A stretch of 64,000 bases of DNA from Dermanyssus gallinae (GCA_003439945.1 QVRM01004782.1:1-64000); one strand, 5' to 3'; numbered from the stretch's first letter, positions 11,742 through 24,338 are shown. The notes: generated from the sequence alone by a model not told the origin. A program made the numbers and translations.

Positions 11742-13690
11742 AACAAACATATTGTTATCTAGCATGTTTAATGGTACATTGTATAAAATATAATCCTGTA
11801 GTACGTATAGATACTTTCTTTATATTACAATTTTGGGTAGTAATAGGGTCAACACAGGAACATCTAAAAATCATACGAGAAAGCAGCTAGGAGCCTCCAG
11901 TCACCGGCGGAGCACCTGGAACGATAAAAAAATGAATGAGGATAACATCTTCTATGTACTCAGTGAGTCCGCTATCATTCATCTTAAGCAGGCATCGTCC
12001 CGGCCTAATTTTGTCTTCAGTAGTATTTTGATTGAGCATGGAACGTTTCTCATCTCATTAGCTTCGAACGATGAAATAACGCTTTATATGTTTATGTTAG
12101 ATCTCTATACCGTTCTGAGTTAACTATTTTTTATTGTCAGTATTGAATAAAATTGTCGTATACTTTGGCCTAACCTAATGCCATTATTTACGTTCTAGGC
12201 TTAAGCAATACTTACAAGTCTTACCAACCCATTGCCACAAGCTAATTTAGTATACTGTCTTTAGTACCCAGCTATTTTTTAGCCAAAAAGTAAGTAAGCT
12301 AAACTCACGATTGAGAAATTACATGCCAGTGCTCTTTAAAACAACTTTGTGTAAGAGCTTTTGGTTTTTGGGGTTACAACAGTGATGCCGCCGTTGTGGC
12401 ACGTGCTTGCTTACAAATAAGTTTCGTCGGGCATACCTGCAAGCGTTTGGAGTATGAACCTCCTAAAAATAATTATTCAACATAATTATTTATTAGGATG
12501 TTTTGCTCACCGAGGTTAGGAGTGCTTTTTTGCGAAGAAAACACGCTTTAGATATATTTGTTTGACATCAATAAATAATCTAACTCTAACAGACAAATGC
12601 TTTTCTAAATAATTCTTCCAGTTTGTCACTCGGTGTAGATGCCTTTATATGCCATCTCTTCTGATAAACCCTGCTCTAACAATTTTATTTAATGCAGTAC
12701 TCTAAGCAAAATTCTTTAAGAACAACACTATTGCAGTTTTAGGTTAAAAGGTAAATTAATTCGTTTTGCCCCACTGAGAGGTTATGTTTAACAGTTTTTT
12801 TTAGTTCTTCAGGCTGTAGCTTTGCGCCAAAGGCATAGTGTCATCCTTGAACAACACAACCAAGCAAGTATTGGAAACCCTTTCTCCTCTCTAGCTTCTA
12901 GAGATTTCCTCGGAGGAGCACTCTTCAGCATCCAGTTCCACTTTATGGTAACCTGGTTTCGAGTGCGTTTATGTAAAGCATATACTGGATTAAACTAAGT
13001 AAGCATTCTGGCAAAGCCCTAGTCGCAACACATAATCTAAGACGTGCTTACCTGTGTGTCAGAATTACTTTCTTTTATCATCGATACACAGCATTCTCAG
13101 TAGATAAGTAAGATGCGCTCTGTATATTACCGGCATATTTACGTATACTTACTATTTGTCGAGTGCTTCATTTGAATGGGTTCACAACTCTCCACAAGCG
13201 AAAACAATTTTTATGCCGTAACGCACTTAGCACGTATTCACAAACCTTTTGTTCACGTTCTACCTGTACTCTTCTCACAGCTGCGCGAACCCTCTTCTGG
13301 CGTACTTCTCATACAAAGAAATTAGCCGATGTGTCGGTTGCTACGCCCGCCTTTGCAGGCGGTACGTAATTTTCACCAACCGCAATGTGCGCACAGAACG
13401 AGAATAGCATGTGTAGCCAACCTTAAAATTACGATTCTTCTCAAATGTGAAACTGTAAAATGTTCTTATCGTCTAGTAGTAAGCTGATAATTATATCTAC
13501 TCTTTACTTTTTGTTCAATTGCAACACAGCGAATCTCATTGTGGCGGATTTTGATATTAATGCGCGTTTTCATTTTATCGACCGTGGCATATATGTATAT
13601 ATTATTTCAGCGCAGAACAAGTTCCCTTACGTCCGGCAGGAAGATCAATATCGTTTCAGCGCGGAAGAGGGCTTTTGCCAAAAGCACTTT
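11742..13690. other. No recognisable feature
   Basis: AT-rich sequence without long open frames or copies of the repeat families seen elsewhere. The open frame at 11833-12123 shows no recognised motif. Confidence 0.4.
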
Positions 13691-13787
13691 TTATAGCTCA
13701 CAAGAGAAACGGCGCCACGGTTCCGGAGCGAACCGGAGGCAAGAGCCGGGCTCGCCGACTACGTCCGTTCCGGTTTTAGACCTTGCA

Positions 13788-13841
13788 ATGGCGGACCTTG
13801 TGAAGAACGGCAGGCGCGATGGTGCCGAGGACCCTCCCGAG
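13788..13841 (+). CDS. Candidate first coding exon (18 codons)
   Basis: In a local GC-rich segment (13690-14080), GCAATGGCG opens a frame encoding MADLVKNGRRDGAEDPPE, ending in GAG followed by GTATTT, a plausible splice donor. Both the start context and the acidic/basic composition suit a short first exon. No downstream exon was identified and the protein is not recognised. This is a weak call from sequence context alone. Confidence 0.18.
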
Positions 13842-14579
13842 GTATTTATCAAATTATAAATTTTCTTGGCAGGCCAAATCGAGACACATGGTCAAGAGGA
13901 AAACGGAGAGGCCCACTCGACGACTACGTAGTGTATGTAAGCGTGGGGACCGATCGCTACTAATCAAATTACGTTCATATTTCTTTGCGTCCAGCAACAG
14001 CTCCGTGCGCCCCTGGAAAAGTCAAGTAAGCAATCGAGGAAAAGTGGGCCGGGACGCGGCCGCTGTGTGCACGTCTAACGCTGACCAAACTATGATGATC
14101 AAAAGTCTACTTTAATTATGATAATAATATGAATAGCGGATATCAGAACGCATCAAAACGCATTATACATAACACCTTTCGACTTTTTTCTCGATTGTTG
14201 TAAAGTTCATGACGCGGGTTAGCGTAGGCTAGCACATTCGTAAGCTTGCTATATACTTCGCTGCAATAAGTGCATACTTCAAGTGGATATCGCCTACAGT
14301 CAGTCATAGGTTTCCCAACTCACACACAGCAGCAGCAGCACAGCCACACAACCCGGGCCGACCAAGCACAGCCGAGCTTTATAAGATTACTACTACATAA
14401 GAAACCAAGATCTTTTGCATATTTAAAAGCGTCAATTAGTATTTCTGTTGGAATTTTGTTGAAAGCGCTCTAGTGCAGCAACTATCTATTTCGGGTCATC
14501 ATCTGGCTGTCAAATGTAAAAGCGAAAATAACTAGTAATATATACATACTGTTATTGTATTATTGTTTTATTAAATAAC

Positions 14580-14580
14580 A

Positions 14581-14619
<39 letters not shown>

Positions 14620-14706
14620 CATACTGTTATTTTATTATTTATCTACATACACGCGCAAATAAGTATATGTATGCGTGCGTGTCCATATATATATATATAT
14701 ATATAT
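14580..14706. repeat. (TA)n arrays with ATACTGTTATT repeats
   Basis: TA arrays at 14580-14616 and 14684-14706. An ATACTGTTATT motif occurs before (14544-14554) and after (14620-14630), and inverted as AATAACAGTAT directly at the array edge, giving a small hairpin. Confidence 0.85.
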
Positions 14707-14749
14707 TTACATACATATATAGAAAACGCGAGGATCAATTTTTGGCTTC

Positions 14750-15290
14750 ATGATGCAATCTCTCTCTTCCTTCGCTTCTTTCCGCCAAATTGGCGGGGGC
14801 AACTACGCGATCGATCATCTCGCCATCTATTCATTTCCTTTCAGCGGAAGCGGCTAGGATGAAGGGTCGCGACGGTTGGGAAGTCGTTTCCCCATGGCAG
14901 ACGAGGTCTTGCGACGGTATCGCGGCCGCAGCGTGCTCAGAATGACAACGGGCTCGCTCGGCTAATTTGAGGGCGATGGTCCCCGTATGGTCTGTCGTCA
15001 GTCAGAGGTAGTTAGAAATATTATGATCTGATCGACGAACGATCAACGAACCGCGGGTGCCGCAGCTTCCGCTTGGCTCGCTGTGCGTGCTTCTGGGTGG
15101 ACGTGGAATGCGGGTGATTAATCAAAATCCGGATCGAGAGCGGCGAGCAGCACGATTTGTCCGAGAGCGCGCAGCTGCCTCCCGCCCTATAATCAAAGCA
15201 GGCCATGTCACTTACTTGTGGCACATACGAACATCGGGCAGACAGGTATTTGTCCACAGGTCCCGCCTAAAAACAGCTAGCGTAATTATA
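14750..15290. other. GC-richer segment without confirmed gene
   Basis: CpG-containing sequence with an acceptor-like TTTCCTTTCAG near 14835-14848 and short open frames downstream, none longer than about 80 codons and none recognised. Confidence 0.3.
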
Positions 15291-15291
15291 C

Positions 15292-15294
<3 letters not shown>

Positions 15295-15341
<47 letters not shown>
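15295..15341. repeat. (TA)n microsatellite
   Basis: TA array directly abutting the T-run that is the poly(A) tail of the minus-strand SINE at 15342-15546. Confidence 0.95.
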
Positions 15342-15347
<6 letters not shown>

Positions 15348-15546
15348 TTTTAAAGATTTTTCGTAAGGCTATTGCCCGTGTACGGTTTTATTCATGTCAT
15401 GGCTAATTTTAATCCACTCCGGCATTTACCTTTGTCTAAATTGGAAACCATGCAAACCAATTTAAGAGTGGCCGGTCGGGGTCTCGAACCCAGTCCTCCC
15501 GAATGCAAGGCAAAGGCTTTGCCACTAAGCCATCTTGCTCGGTGTA
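15342..15546 (-). mobile_element. tRNA-derived SINE, family A
   Basis: Read on the minus strand it begins ACCGAGCAAGATGGCTTAGT, with a pol III A-box-like TGGCTTAGTGGC and B-box GGTTCGAGACC. A unique body follows (CCGGCCACTCTTAAATTGG, then AATGCCGGAGTGGA), ending in CCTTACG and an A-rich tail. Copies lie at 27026-27228 and 31757-31886. It depends on a LINE for movement. It sits between TA arrays. Confidence 0.85.
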
Positions 15547-15592
15547 TATATATATATATATTCATATTTATATATATATATATTTTTTTTTT
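15544..15592. repeat. Composite (TA)n/T-run
   Basis: TA and ATTTATA repeats ending in a T-run, next to the 5' end of the SINE. Confidence 0.85.
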
Positions 15593-15749
15593 TATATAAC
15601 ATGTTCTAAACGACTGACTTTAACGTCAATTAGAAAGTCAAACAGCGTACACCTGCCATTCGGTTGGTTTTCAGACAAACAGAGTTGTCAGAATGGCTTT
15701 ATTTTTAGAATTCAAAAGCTAAACAAAAACGCTGCAATAATGCTTAAGC

Positions 15750-17600
15750 ACGCAATCGAGGTAGCTGTAAAGCTCACACAAGAGAAGAAATGGAGATCGC
15801 GTTACAAGCATTCCTTTTCACTACTGGCTTAAACAGTGGCACGGAGACCATAGTAGATGAGATCAAAGCCGTAGTAAAGAAAATGACACAAAAACGGCGT
15901 GTGGACGTGACGAAACTTTTGTAGAAGTTATCCAGGCGTCTGGAAAAGAAGCACGTGTATTATATAACGAACCAATTTAATAATATAGTTAGAGAAGACA
16001 TATTCGCGGCGGATTGGCGCAAGGGAAAAGTTCATCTTCTTCCCAAGTAGGGAGTAAATAACGACACTTTACAAAATAGGCGACCAAACACAATTACAGC
16101 TATAACGTATTGCACATTTATGCAGGCATTTATGAGTAGCGTACAGAGTATCTTATAGACAAATGGATAACAGGAGAATGGCAGTGCGAACTTAGGAAAG
16201 GGTATAGCCTAGATGATAATATGCTTAAATTAAGTCAGGTTGTGGAAGCATCGAGATTGTTGGGACACGCGTGTGTAGCAGGGTTTTTAGATCTTAAAAA
16301 AATCATATGATATGGTAGACAGAACAAAGTTGTACCAAATTATATTGGAGAAGAGTTTTGAGAGAAGCTGGATGCAATTACTAGAAGAAATTTACAAGAT
16401 TAACACGGTTCGAATGATACTAGCAGCCGTACAATCCAGAAAGTTTATAGTCGCTTAGCTGGTTAGACCAGGGTGTGCGTTGTCATCGAGGACTTTTTAA
16501 TAAATTTTATATAGAGAAAATAGCGCGAAGGATTATTAGCTTAGGTTAAGGATGGCGGATTGAAAAAAAGGGCGTATATATCAAGACACCAGTGCTGCAT
16601 AAAAATTAGCACAATTTTAGTATTTAATATAGTAAGGGGGGAAGAACGTTTTCTTACAGGGAAGAAATTGGACTATCTAATTCAGCACAAGTTTTGTGAA
16701 GTGACAATGATTACAAGGGATAATCATTTAAAAGAACAAAATATATTACGGAGGAAGAAGGCTAAAAGAAAAAGAAATGCAGTGAGGTGTATGGGGATCT
16801 GGCAGTTTGATAAATATATAGTTACAAAGAATATATAGAAGGACATGTGTGCACCAGGTTTCACTTTTGCTGATACCTCTCTGGTTCATAGCGGGGTTAC
16901 GAAATAAGTTAGAAACACTAAAAGGAGGAGTGGTAAGCTTTTCAATGAGTTGCCGTTTTAATTGGGCCAAGAAGTTTTTTGAGAAAATATGGGGATGTCA
17001 AAATGTATACAATGGGAAGTGCAAAGCAAGCTATAATTTAGCATTAAGATTAGGAATGTCACAAATAAAAGATGCTTAAATAGATACAGCTGGTGAAGAC
17101 GGCACTAAAGATTCAAACAAAGTGGGATCGAAGAGTAAAGTTCGCAGCTAGGGATATTGGGTACAATAGTCAGCAAGGAGCAGGACTGAGGGTATCGGTA
17201 AAATAGTGTGATTGAGGGTAAACAATTATAAACGGGCAAATAGAAATTGGCAGTAGGTTTTAGATCGAGCTTGGCAGGTATATATGGCAAGGAAAAGCGA
17301 GAAACGGGCAGGGTAGAGTAGGTGTACGATAATTCGAGAGCGAGTGGGCTATTGGCGCATGCGAAGGCAGGGATGGTAAATACAAGGATACAACGAGCCA
17401 AATATAGGAGGGGAAGTACGGGATGTCGAGCTTGTGGGTTACGCAATGAGGTAATTTAATATATTGTAGAAAATATGTACAGTTTTGGGGAGAGCGGGAA
17501 GATAGACCTGTCGGCGGCCCTAGCTTTTGGACTAAATGTTAGAAGGGATCAGGTCGATACTACAATAAAGAGGTTTTCCTAATGAAAAGGCAAATACTCA
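15750..17600 (+). pseudogene. Heavily decayed LINE reverse transcriptase
   Basis: Plus-strand fragments in changing frames read as one RT-like protein: DWRKGKVHLLPK then QNRRPNTITAITYCT (about 16010-16115), GFLDLKKSYDMVDRTKLYQ (motif A, about 16285-16340, with one indel), then RPGCALSS (about 16465-16490). Downstream are VTMITRDNHLKEQNILRRKK (about 16700-16760), WQFDKYIVTKN and APGFTFADTSLVHS (16800-16880). I associate this C-terminal pattern with LINEs of ticks and other chelicerates (memory, not a search). There are many stops and frameshifts, so it is a dead copy. Low GC (about 38%) fits long neutral decay. Confidence 0.65.
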
Positions 17601-18480
17601 ATAAGCATTAGAGGATACATTGATCAGATGCGTAGGTAATATATTAGGTGCTGCTATAGGCGCCCCTGATATAAATGGGTGACATTTGTATTTAGGTATA
17701 CATGTCAAGCGAATAGTAAGTAAATCAGTTAATCAGTGTTGAACGTATGCCTAGGCAAGACTCAGTTTCTACTGTAAATCATTTCTCAGAACTACTGTGT
17801 AAGGCGTATACACGTTTTTGTTTAAAACTGATGTCACGGTTTGCTTATCGCCTATCCGTTTCCGCTTCGGTTTTCTGATTTTTCACGCACAGCAATAAAA
17901 AGGACGACAAGTCCTCCTTATTCCTGTACGTATTTGTGTTGTTATTGTCGTTGTTGTTGTTACTATTTTTGTTGTTGTTCTTGCTCCACGCTGTTATTGC
18001 TCCCGCTAAATCTCACTGTTGATTACGATGTTGTTGTTGCTGCCATTGTTGCTTTTGCTGCGTTCCCGTCTTTTATTGTTGTTTTCTAGGGCAAAACGGC
18101 TGCAGCAGCGGCAGCGCTTATAGGTCGAGATGCGGTAGTCACAGCGCTAGCACGATACACAAAGGGCTGAAATATGCGTGCGAGATAGGCAGCCAGATGA
18201 TATACACAAAAAAAAACACAGACTTACACCTATCTATGTACGCAGCAAAGAGAATACTCGCCCATTTGTTTTCGTCAGCAGGTTGTTTTGGACGCTAACG
18301 CTCCCCCCGTATGGGGAGTGCGCGTGTAACTGAGTCAGTATAGTACATCGAAAGCTGGGGACGAAGAATGACTATCAGCGTCACTGACTCTGCAGACACC
18401 ACTGCAGCTATGAATATGACCACGCCGGCCGAAAGCGCGCGGAGATACTGATAAACCAGATACGCGCGATCGATTGCTTT
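17601..18480. other. No gene seen; contains GTT-rich tract
   Basis: AT-rich sequence. A degenerate GTT/GCT trinucleotide tract lies at 17935-18085 (CAA/CAG on the minus strand). A poly-A run at 18209-18217. No coding support. Confidence 0.45.
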
Positions 18481-18506
18481 GTATATATATATATATATAT
18501 ATATAT
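18481..18506. repeat. (TA)n microsatellite
   Basis: TA array ending exactly where the R1-clade LINE fragment begins. Confidence 0.95.
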
Positions 18507-19344
18507 CACCCTTATGGGAACGCACTACTACAAGAGCTACAACACGTCGCCTTCTCAACAAGACCCAAAGACCTATGGCGCTTAACCTAACACGAGCAAG
18601 TCGCACGGCCTCCACAGCAGCCGTACAGGTACTCTCCAGACAAATTCCCTGGGACTTGAGAGTAAATGAATTGGCATCAAGAAACCCTGTAACCAACGTT
18701 CTGACGGAGGGCACACTAGTCAGCAGAACTGACACACTAAGCGAATGGAGGCAGCAATGGGAAGCAATCCAGCCGGGCCATCCTGCATATTGGACAAGAT
18801 CAATACTTCCTGATCTTAAAAAATGGTACAGCCTCAAACACGGCTCGCTTACCTACCCACTCGCGCAACTGTTAACAGGTCATGGTGCCTGTTTTCAGCA
18901 GTACCTACACCGCATCGGTAGAACTGACTCCCCTGTATGCCGCATGTGCAACTCGGGGGAGCCGGATGATGTTAGGCACTGCTATGAGCGGTGCTCCTTC
19001 TTCGACACTGAGCGAGCGCTATTGTCCCGGAACCTAGGACAGCAGAACCCCCTGACATGCCAGGCCCTTGTAGAGGCGCTTCTTAAAGATCACAAATCCT
19101 GGATTCTAGTAAGAAGATTCGCACAAGGTATCTCTGAGGCGAAAATAACCGCCGCACAAAGCCGAGCAGCCTAAATGGCAAGAAGAGTGGCCAGGCAAAG
19201 TAATCTCGAGAAGACAGTACTGCGGCCACCCCCCGTCAAGGGGCAAAGAGGACGACTGGATTTTAGTGGGTGCGAGTCCCACACTACCGAGGCTTTAACA
19301 ACGTCGCCCGGTGTGCATAACGCATTTTACTAGTTACCTCTATA

Positions 19345-19360
<16 letters not shown>
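18507..19360 (+). mobile_element. R1-clade LINE, 5'-truncated 3' end
   Basis: It contains the last 222 codons of ORF2 (to 19174), a 3' UTR of about 170 bp and an A-run. The 3' UTR holds TTTTAGTGGGTGCGAGTCCC then ACACTACC, a hairpin shared with the short copies at 205-363, 34290-34448 and 51340-51487. The 5' breakpoint coincides with the TA array. Truncation at the 5' end is normal for LINE insertion. Confidence 0.8.
18508..19174 (+). pseudogene. R1-clade LINE ORF2 C-terminal fragment
   Basis: The open frame to the TAA at 19172-19174 reads KTQRPMALNLTRASRTASTA, LSRQIPWDLRVNELASR, LTGHGACFQQYLHRIGR, and the knuckle CRMCNSGEPDDVRHCYERC. This is the region after the RT fingers/palm in R1/I-group LINEs, where TGHG..YLHRIG and a CCHC-type knuckle near the C-terminus are typical. 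The RT catalytic core is absent, so the protein would be inactive. There is no internal stop, which suggests a fairly young insertion. The apparent upstream start lies in TA repeats and is not part of the element. Confidence 0.8.
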
Positions 19361-19398
<38 letters not shown>

Positions 19399-19418
19399 TA
19401 AATATATATATTTATTTA

Positions 19419-19478
<60 letters not shown>
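19346..19478. repeat. A-run followed by (TA)n composite
   Basis: Poly(A) tail of the R1-clade copy merging into about 115 bp of TA, ATACA and TATTTA repeats. Confidence 0.9.
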
Positions 19479-19483
<5 letters not shown>

Positions 19484-19489
19484 TTATAT

Positions 19490-21480
19490 GAACGAAATAA
19501 AACTATTTTATTTTAAATAAGTGGAAATTTCACGCGTGCATGCTTAGGGTATATACATACACATGTACTTCAGTAGACACCCAGTAAACTGCAGAGGCAT
19601 CGTTCGTGTTAGCGCGGTATACGGGATTTTAAAGTCCCTAATGGGCAGCTGCCTGTAGCACAGTTTATCTTGCAATTATGTCAATTGGGGTGGTTCCAGG
19701 CGATACTATTAACTTATTTCTGTACATTATGTATACAGCAGGTCGTAGCAAAACACAACGAGAAACCGACGTGTGTCTTACGCCGCATATATTTTTAACT
19801 TTATGGATAATCAAGAAAGCATTTGCGGTACTACCTGAACGAAGTAACACACTAGTTTCAGAAAAAAATGAAAAATCAATACTTAAGATACGCAGCCAAG
19901 GAATCTGGCGTTATCTCAGTCGATAGCAGATAGGCTCGTTGGGGAAAACCTGCGTTCCTGAAACGGACACAATTTTTTTTACTTCCCATGCAGGAATCGC
20001 CTTCTGTGCCTCTTTACAGGTACAACCTTACTTATCGAAGATCTGAGACGTCAGCTTGCCCTCCCGAAAACCGAAGCCTACAAGCAATTTAGTGGCAACT
20101 GGGAAAATAAAAAAGGCTGAAGTTAATTTTTGGCGTTCGAAGTTTTCAATAGCAACGCATCGCAAAAAGTTCAGTCGTAGTTGAAGTCTTAAAAAAGAAA
20201 AGTTATGCGATTTAGCCGCAGCAAGCCGTATGCAAAAAAAATCTGGCAGTTTAAACACGTCTGGCCGAGCACAAAATCTTGCAAGTAGCTTGATTTATTT
20301 GGTAGTTACCCTAGCACTTATACTGTTCTTACAAAGCACGCAGTTATAAAAATGCAAAGTTAGCTGCTTGACACTTGTAGTAATAATCTAGAATGATATA
20401 ACGCTTCCAGTGATCGTTTGCTATTTCTAGTATAGCATTCACGTTCCAGAACTAAAATCTGTCTGGTAACTTTTTAAACATTAGATAATCCTCATGATAA
20501 CAGATAAAGCACATTACAAGGTATGCTAATGCAACTTATGTTATTGACGAGACCTTCATTAGTTTATAGGAAGCATATAGAGAAGAGATAAACATAAATA
20601 TTTGTTTTAATGTACTGTGTATCATGTCAAACAGCTACTTTCATTTACTCGCGTGTATCCAGCTGGACACTAGCTTGCTCACAACTGCTGTAAGAGATGT
20701 TTTGGACCCATCCTTGTACAGATGAGTTGTAACCCTTCAATTTACTAAATGTTGATGAATAAACATTTTTTATCATTACTCCACATTATCTTCAGGCAGA
20801 CACCGCTTGCAAAGTACACTTTCTGATTTAAACGTCGTCACTGCATTATCCACATAAGCGTATGTGAATGCGTTCTGTACTAGAAACCCATTTTTACGTT
20901 AGCTGTCAGTTTACAACGAACATATATATAAGGCTTAAAAACATATACACGTGTGAAAAAAGCACGTTCATTCGATGGTTTGAAAATGTACTAATGGGCG
21001 TCGCTAGTTTGACTGGACAGCGTATAATTTATACCGTTTTTATGCGCGTTAAATCTATATATAATATGTTGTCGATTGTGCCGGAACGTGATGCTTTGAA
21101 GTCGCCGTGACATGCGTCACGGTTAGTTTTAGTGAGGCTGAGATGACCAAACTCATGTTTTCTTGATATTTGTATGTTGCCCTATCGTTTGCGTAATAGC
21201 AAATAAAGCGATTAAATATGGCGTTGCCTGTTTTAGACAGTCTGACATTGTACGGTCTTAAAGCGGCCGTATTTGTCGCCGAACAAACAGTTCCATCTTT
21301 TCAGACTTACATATATATAATGATATTTTGCTGGTGGTAAGGCAACAATGAGCTATGCTTTACCCAGCAGCGTGACCGTTCTACAAATCAAATTTGTCAT
21401 GGTAGAAACGGTCAGCAATAGCTTCCCTCAAAAAGTGACCTTAGTATACTGCTTGTCACCCCATTTATATAGTAAGGACG
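19490..21480. other. No recognisable feature
   Basis: AT-rich, no supported gene or repeat family. Open frames near 19678-19926 and 20028-20258 have no motif and lie opposite other frames. Confidence 0.4.
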
Positions 21481-21488
21481 TATAGTAG

Positions 21489-21489
<1 letters not shown>

Positions 21490-21526
<37 letters not shown>

Positions 21527-21591
21527 AAATATTGTGATGATTTATTAATAATTTACAATTCATTTGCACACTCGGCAATGCTCGCCTCAAT

Positions 21592-21632
<41 letters not shown>
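21490..21632. repeat. (TA)n, (GA)n, (TA)n cluster
   Basis: TA array 21490-21508 passing into a GA array 21509-21526, then another TA array 21594-21632. Confidence 0.95.
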
Positions 21633-21635
<3 letters not shown>

Positions 21636-22007
21636 CACATACAGATATGCAAGCACAAGCAGGTAGCACAGCGTTGTACTGCAGATGTTTAAAGAAGAAG
21701 TTTTTAAAACAGAGATGTTGTGGACCAAACAGTATGGACCGCTCGTTTTCATATTTAAACGGCGTTCTACCACGTGTTGGATGAACGAGGCAATTCATAC
21801 CAAAAAACAGTAACGGCCGTTTGGCGACTAATACTAATAAATACATGTACAAAACCATTACGTGCACAAGCGCGTTTTACATATCAGCCAGCTTCGTTGA
21901 GCTATAAAACTCCATGTGGTTGTTTAGTCCATGTCTAGTAATATGTCCAGGGGTCGTCATAATAAATACCAAGTTATCCCGAAACAATACTGGAAGAAAT
22001 CTTGCAC

Positions 22008-22011
<4 letters not shown>

Positions 22012-22042
<31 letters not shown>
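22012..22042. repeat. (TA)n microsatellite
   Basis: TA array about 200 bp left of the fold-back element F2. Confidence 0.95.
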
Positions 22043-22047
<5 letters not shown>

Positions 22048-22244
22048 TTTTAATTATTTGTAATCAAATCTATCATATAAGTAGCAATGGTCATAGGCAT
22101 TAAATTCGATATTGTAGATAAATTGGATATTAAAAAAATTGTGCAGGAGAGATCATTTACATTTTACGAGTTTCATGAGTGTTTCATGTTTCACAACCAC
22201 GCGAAGTAAGAAGGACAGAAAATTGCAAATGTTTTATACATATA

Positions 22245-23380
22245 CAGGGTCATTCATATTGTTGTGCACGCATTTCGAGGTTTGATAGAACTCGGCAAGA
22301 AAATAATTTTTCCCTATGGAGGGAAGACGTGGAAACGTCTTGTTTAAGAGAGAGAGTGAAGTTTATAAAAGTAGTTTTTCTGCCTTTTTTCCTACATAGT
22401 TGTGCGAAATCTCTGTTTGCGGGAGAACCAGTCAACGCATGAAGGAGCCTATTACACCGGCGTGTTCGGAGGAAAATTCTGCACAACGGAAGATACTTCA
22501 CTAGCTTGCGTAGCAAAAAGCTAATACCCAGATTAAGGAAAGTCGATATTTTACGTGAACTCCTTTTCATGAAGAATCGTAAAATTTTTCTATTGCGACC
22601 AAAAATGTGCGTCCGAAAGACCACTCTCACGCAATAGCAAATTTAATGCCCATCATTTTCGTATCAAGGTGATGGTGCTGCGTTACGTAGTTGTCAAGTC
22701 ACTAAGCTTTTTCGATAGCCATATCGAAAGCGAAGGCATGCATATTTCCATAGAGCGTATGAGAAAGTTAGGTACATATTTTGAGGTAGGACTCAGCAAG
22801 AGAATAAATTTTCCTAGTGGAAGGAGGGGGCGGAAACGTCTTGGCAAATGTTTACGGTTCTGAACGTGAAAACTTGCACGTAAAACATAACAACTATGAC
22901 TGTCGAAAAAGCTTAGTGACTTGACAACTACGTAACGCAGCACCATCACCTTAATACGAAAATGATGGGCATTAAATTTGCTATTGCCTTAGAGTGGTCT
23001 TTCGGACGTACATTTTTGGTCGCAATGGAAAAATTGTAAGATTTTTCATGAAAAGGCGTTAACGTAAAATATCGACTTTTCAAGACTTTTCTTAATCTGA
23101 ATATTAGCTTTTTGCTACGCAAGCTAGTGAAGTGTCTTGATGTGCAGATTTTTCCTCCAAACACGCCGGTGTAATCGGTTCCTTCATGCGTTGACTGGTT
23201 CTCCCGCAAACAGAGATTTCGCACAACTATGTAGGAAAAAAAAGGCAGAAAAACTACTTTTATAAACTTCACACTCTCTCCTAAACAAGGCGTTTCCACG
23301 TCTTCCCTCCATAGAGAAAACTTATTTTCTTGCCGAGTTCTATCAAACCTCGAAATGCGTGCACAACAATATGAATGACC

Positions 23381-23383
<3 letters not shown>
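22245..23383. mobile_element. Long-armed fold-back TIR element F2 (1.14 kb)
   Basis: Left arm 22245-22723 and right arm 22895-23383 are inverted copies over about 480 bp with scattered mismatches and small indels. The ends read CAGGGTCATTCATATTG and its complement, and TATA lies directly outside each. The spacer (22724-22894) has no transposase. It contains a degenerate extra copy of the outer arm: GACTCAGCAAGAGAATAAAT matches ACTCGGCAAGAAAATAATTT, and a following CGGAAACGTCTTG matches GTGGAAACGTCTTG. Because of the palindrome the same peptide is open on both strands. This is a non-autonomous element. A TC1/mariner-type mobiliser is inferred from TA flanks. Confidence 0.85.

Positions 23384-23417
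<34 letters not shown>
23384..23417. repeat. (TA)n microsatellite
   Basis: TA array starting immediately at the right end of F2. Confidence 0.95.
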
Positions 23418-23418
<1 letters not shown>

Positions 23419-23419
23419 T

Positions 23420-24307
23420 TTTGAACTTAAGTTAGCTAAGTGTGCAATTGCTATGTGACTTGATTTGACAGACATTTGTAACCCAGCGCCAGAATGTGCA
23501 GTACCTGAGAAAGGCAGTTGCTAAAATAACAGCAGCGGCATTGACACTAAATACTGTGAGATAGTAGCGCCAATATGATAGGCCATTAGTTCACTTTACG
23601 TTGACTTAAACTTAACTATTTATTTAGTTGAGCTCTTATTTGCATCTAGCTTATATTATATTGACATAATAGACATCATGTACCTTCTACAAAGGTTTCT
23701 ATAATAAATACTGCTCAACGCAATGCGCGGAGATAAGAAAGTCGCTTCACGCAAATAATGTATGATGTTTTAAGTTTCTAAAAAAGACTTAAGAAATAAT
23801 TGACAAATAATGGACCCGCTAAAGTCGAATATGACTAGAAGAGCTTACTTAAGCTCACTCCCTTATGAAGGGTTAGTATGTTGGAGGCTCTAAAGACATA
23901 TGTTATTAGCAATTATATTCAAAAGGACCTAAACGGTCTAACTGACCATAAACACGTTGAGATATGCAGCCAGATCAGGCCTGGATTGCTAAGTCATCTC
24001 GACGGCAAAAGAAAATTAAAGAGCTCACAAATCTGCACCGACCTCAGGACAGATGAACAGAGAGGCGCAAGGACGGGCAACCACGAACCGCACTGTTCAA
24101 CAAAAAACAAAAAGACTGTTGGACAAAGAAACAGCTACCGCGGGGCTTCACAATTCATTCTGGCCGCGGCAGAAATTGTATCGGCCAAATACCGGAGAGG
24201 ACTTGTGAACCCGGGGATTCAAAACCACTGCATGATGTGTTTAATGCAGCCGGATCATGCACATGGTTCTGCAATGTACTGCCTACTACGGGACTAAGAG
24301 AGTCCGA

Positions 24308-24310
<3 letters not shown>
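23420..24310. other. No supported gene
   Basis: A 139-codon plus-strand frame (23878-24297) ends just before the TA array. It shows no recognisable motif and no obvious relation to the RT fragment that follows. I do not call it. Confidence 0.35.

Positions 24311-24338
<28 letters not shown>
24311..24338. repeat. (TA)n microsatellite
   Basis: TA array forming the left boundary of the RT C-terminal fragment. Confidence 0.95.

Noticed and set aside
15480..15546. tRNA gene on the minus strand
   Set aside because: A/B boxes are present but the sequence is repeated with a SINE body and A-tail at other loci, and I could not fold a convincing cloverleaf.
22683..22949. Same peptide (MMVLRYVVVKSLSFFDSH) open on both strands
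   Set aside because: A direct consequence of the F2 inverted repeat, not two genes.
23878..24297. 139-codon plus-strand frame
   Set aside because: No motif and no continuity with the RT fragment to its right. Its end is set by stops before the TA array.
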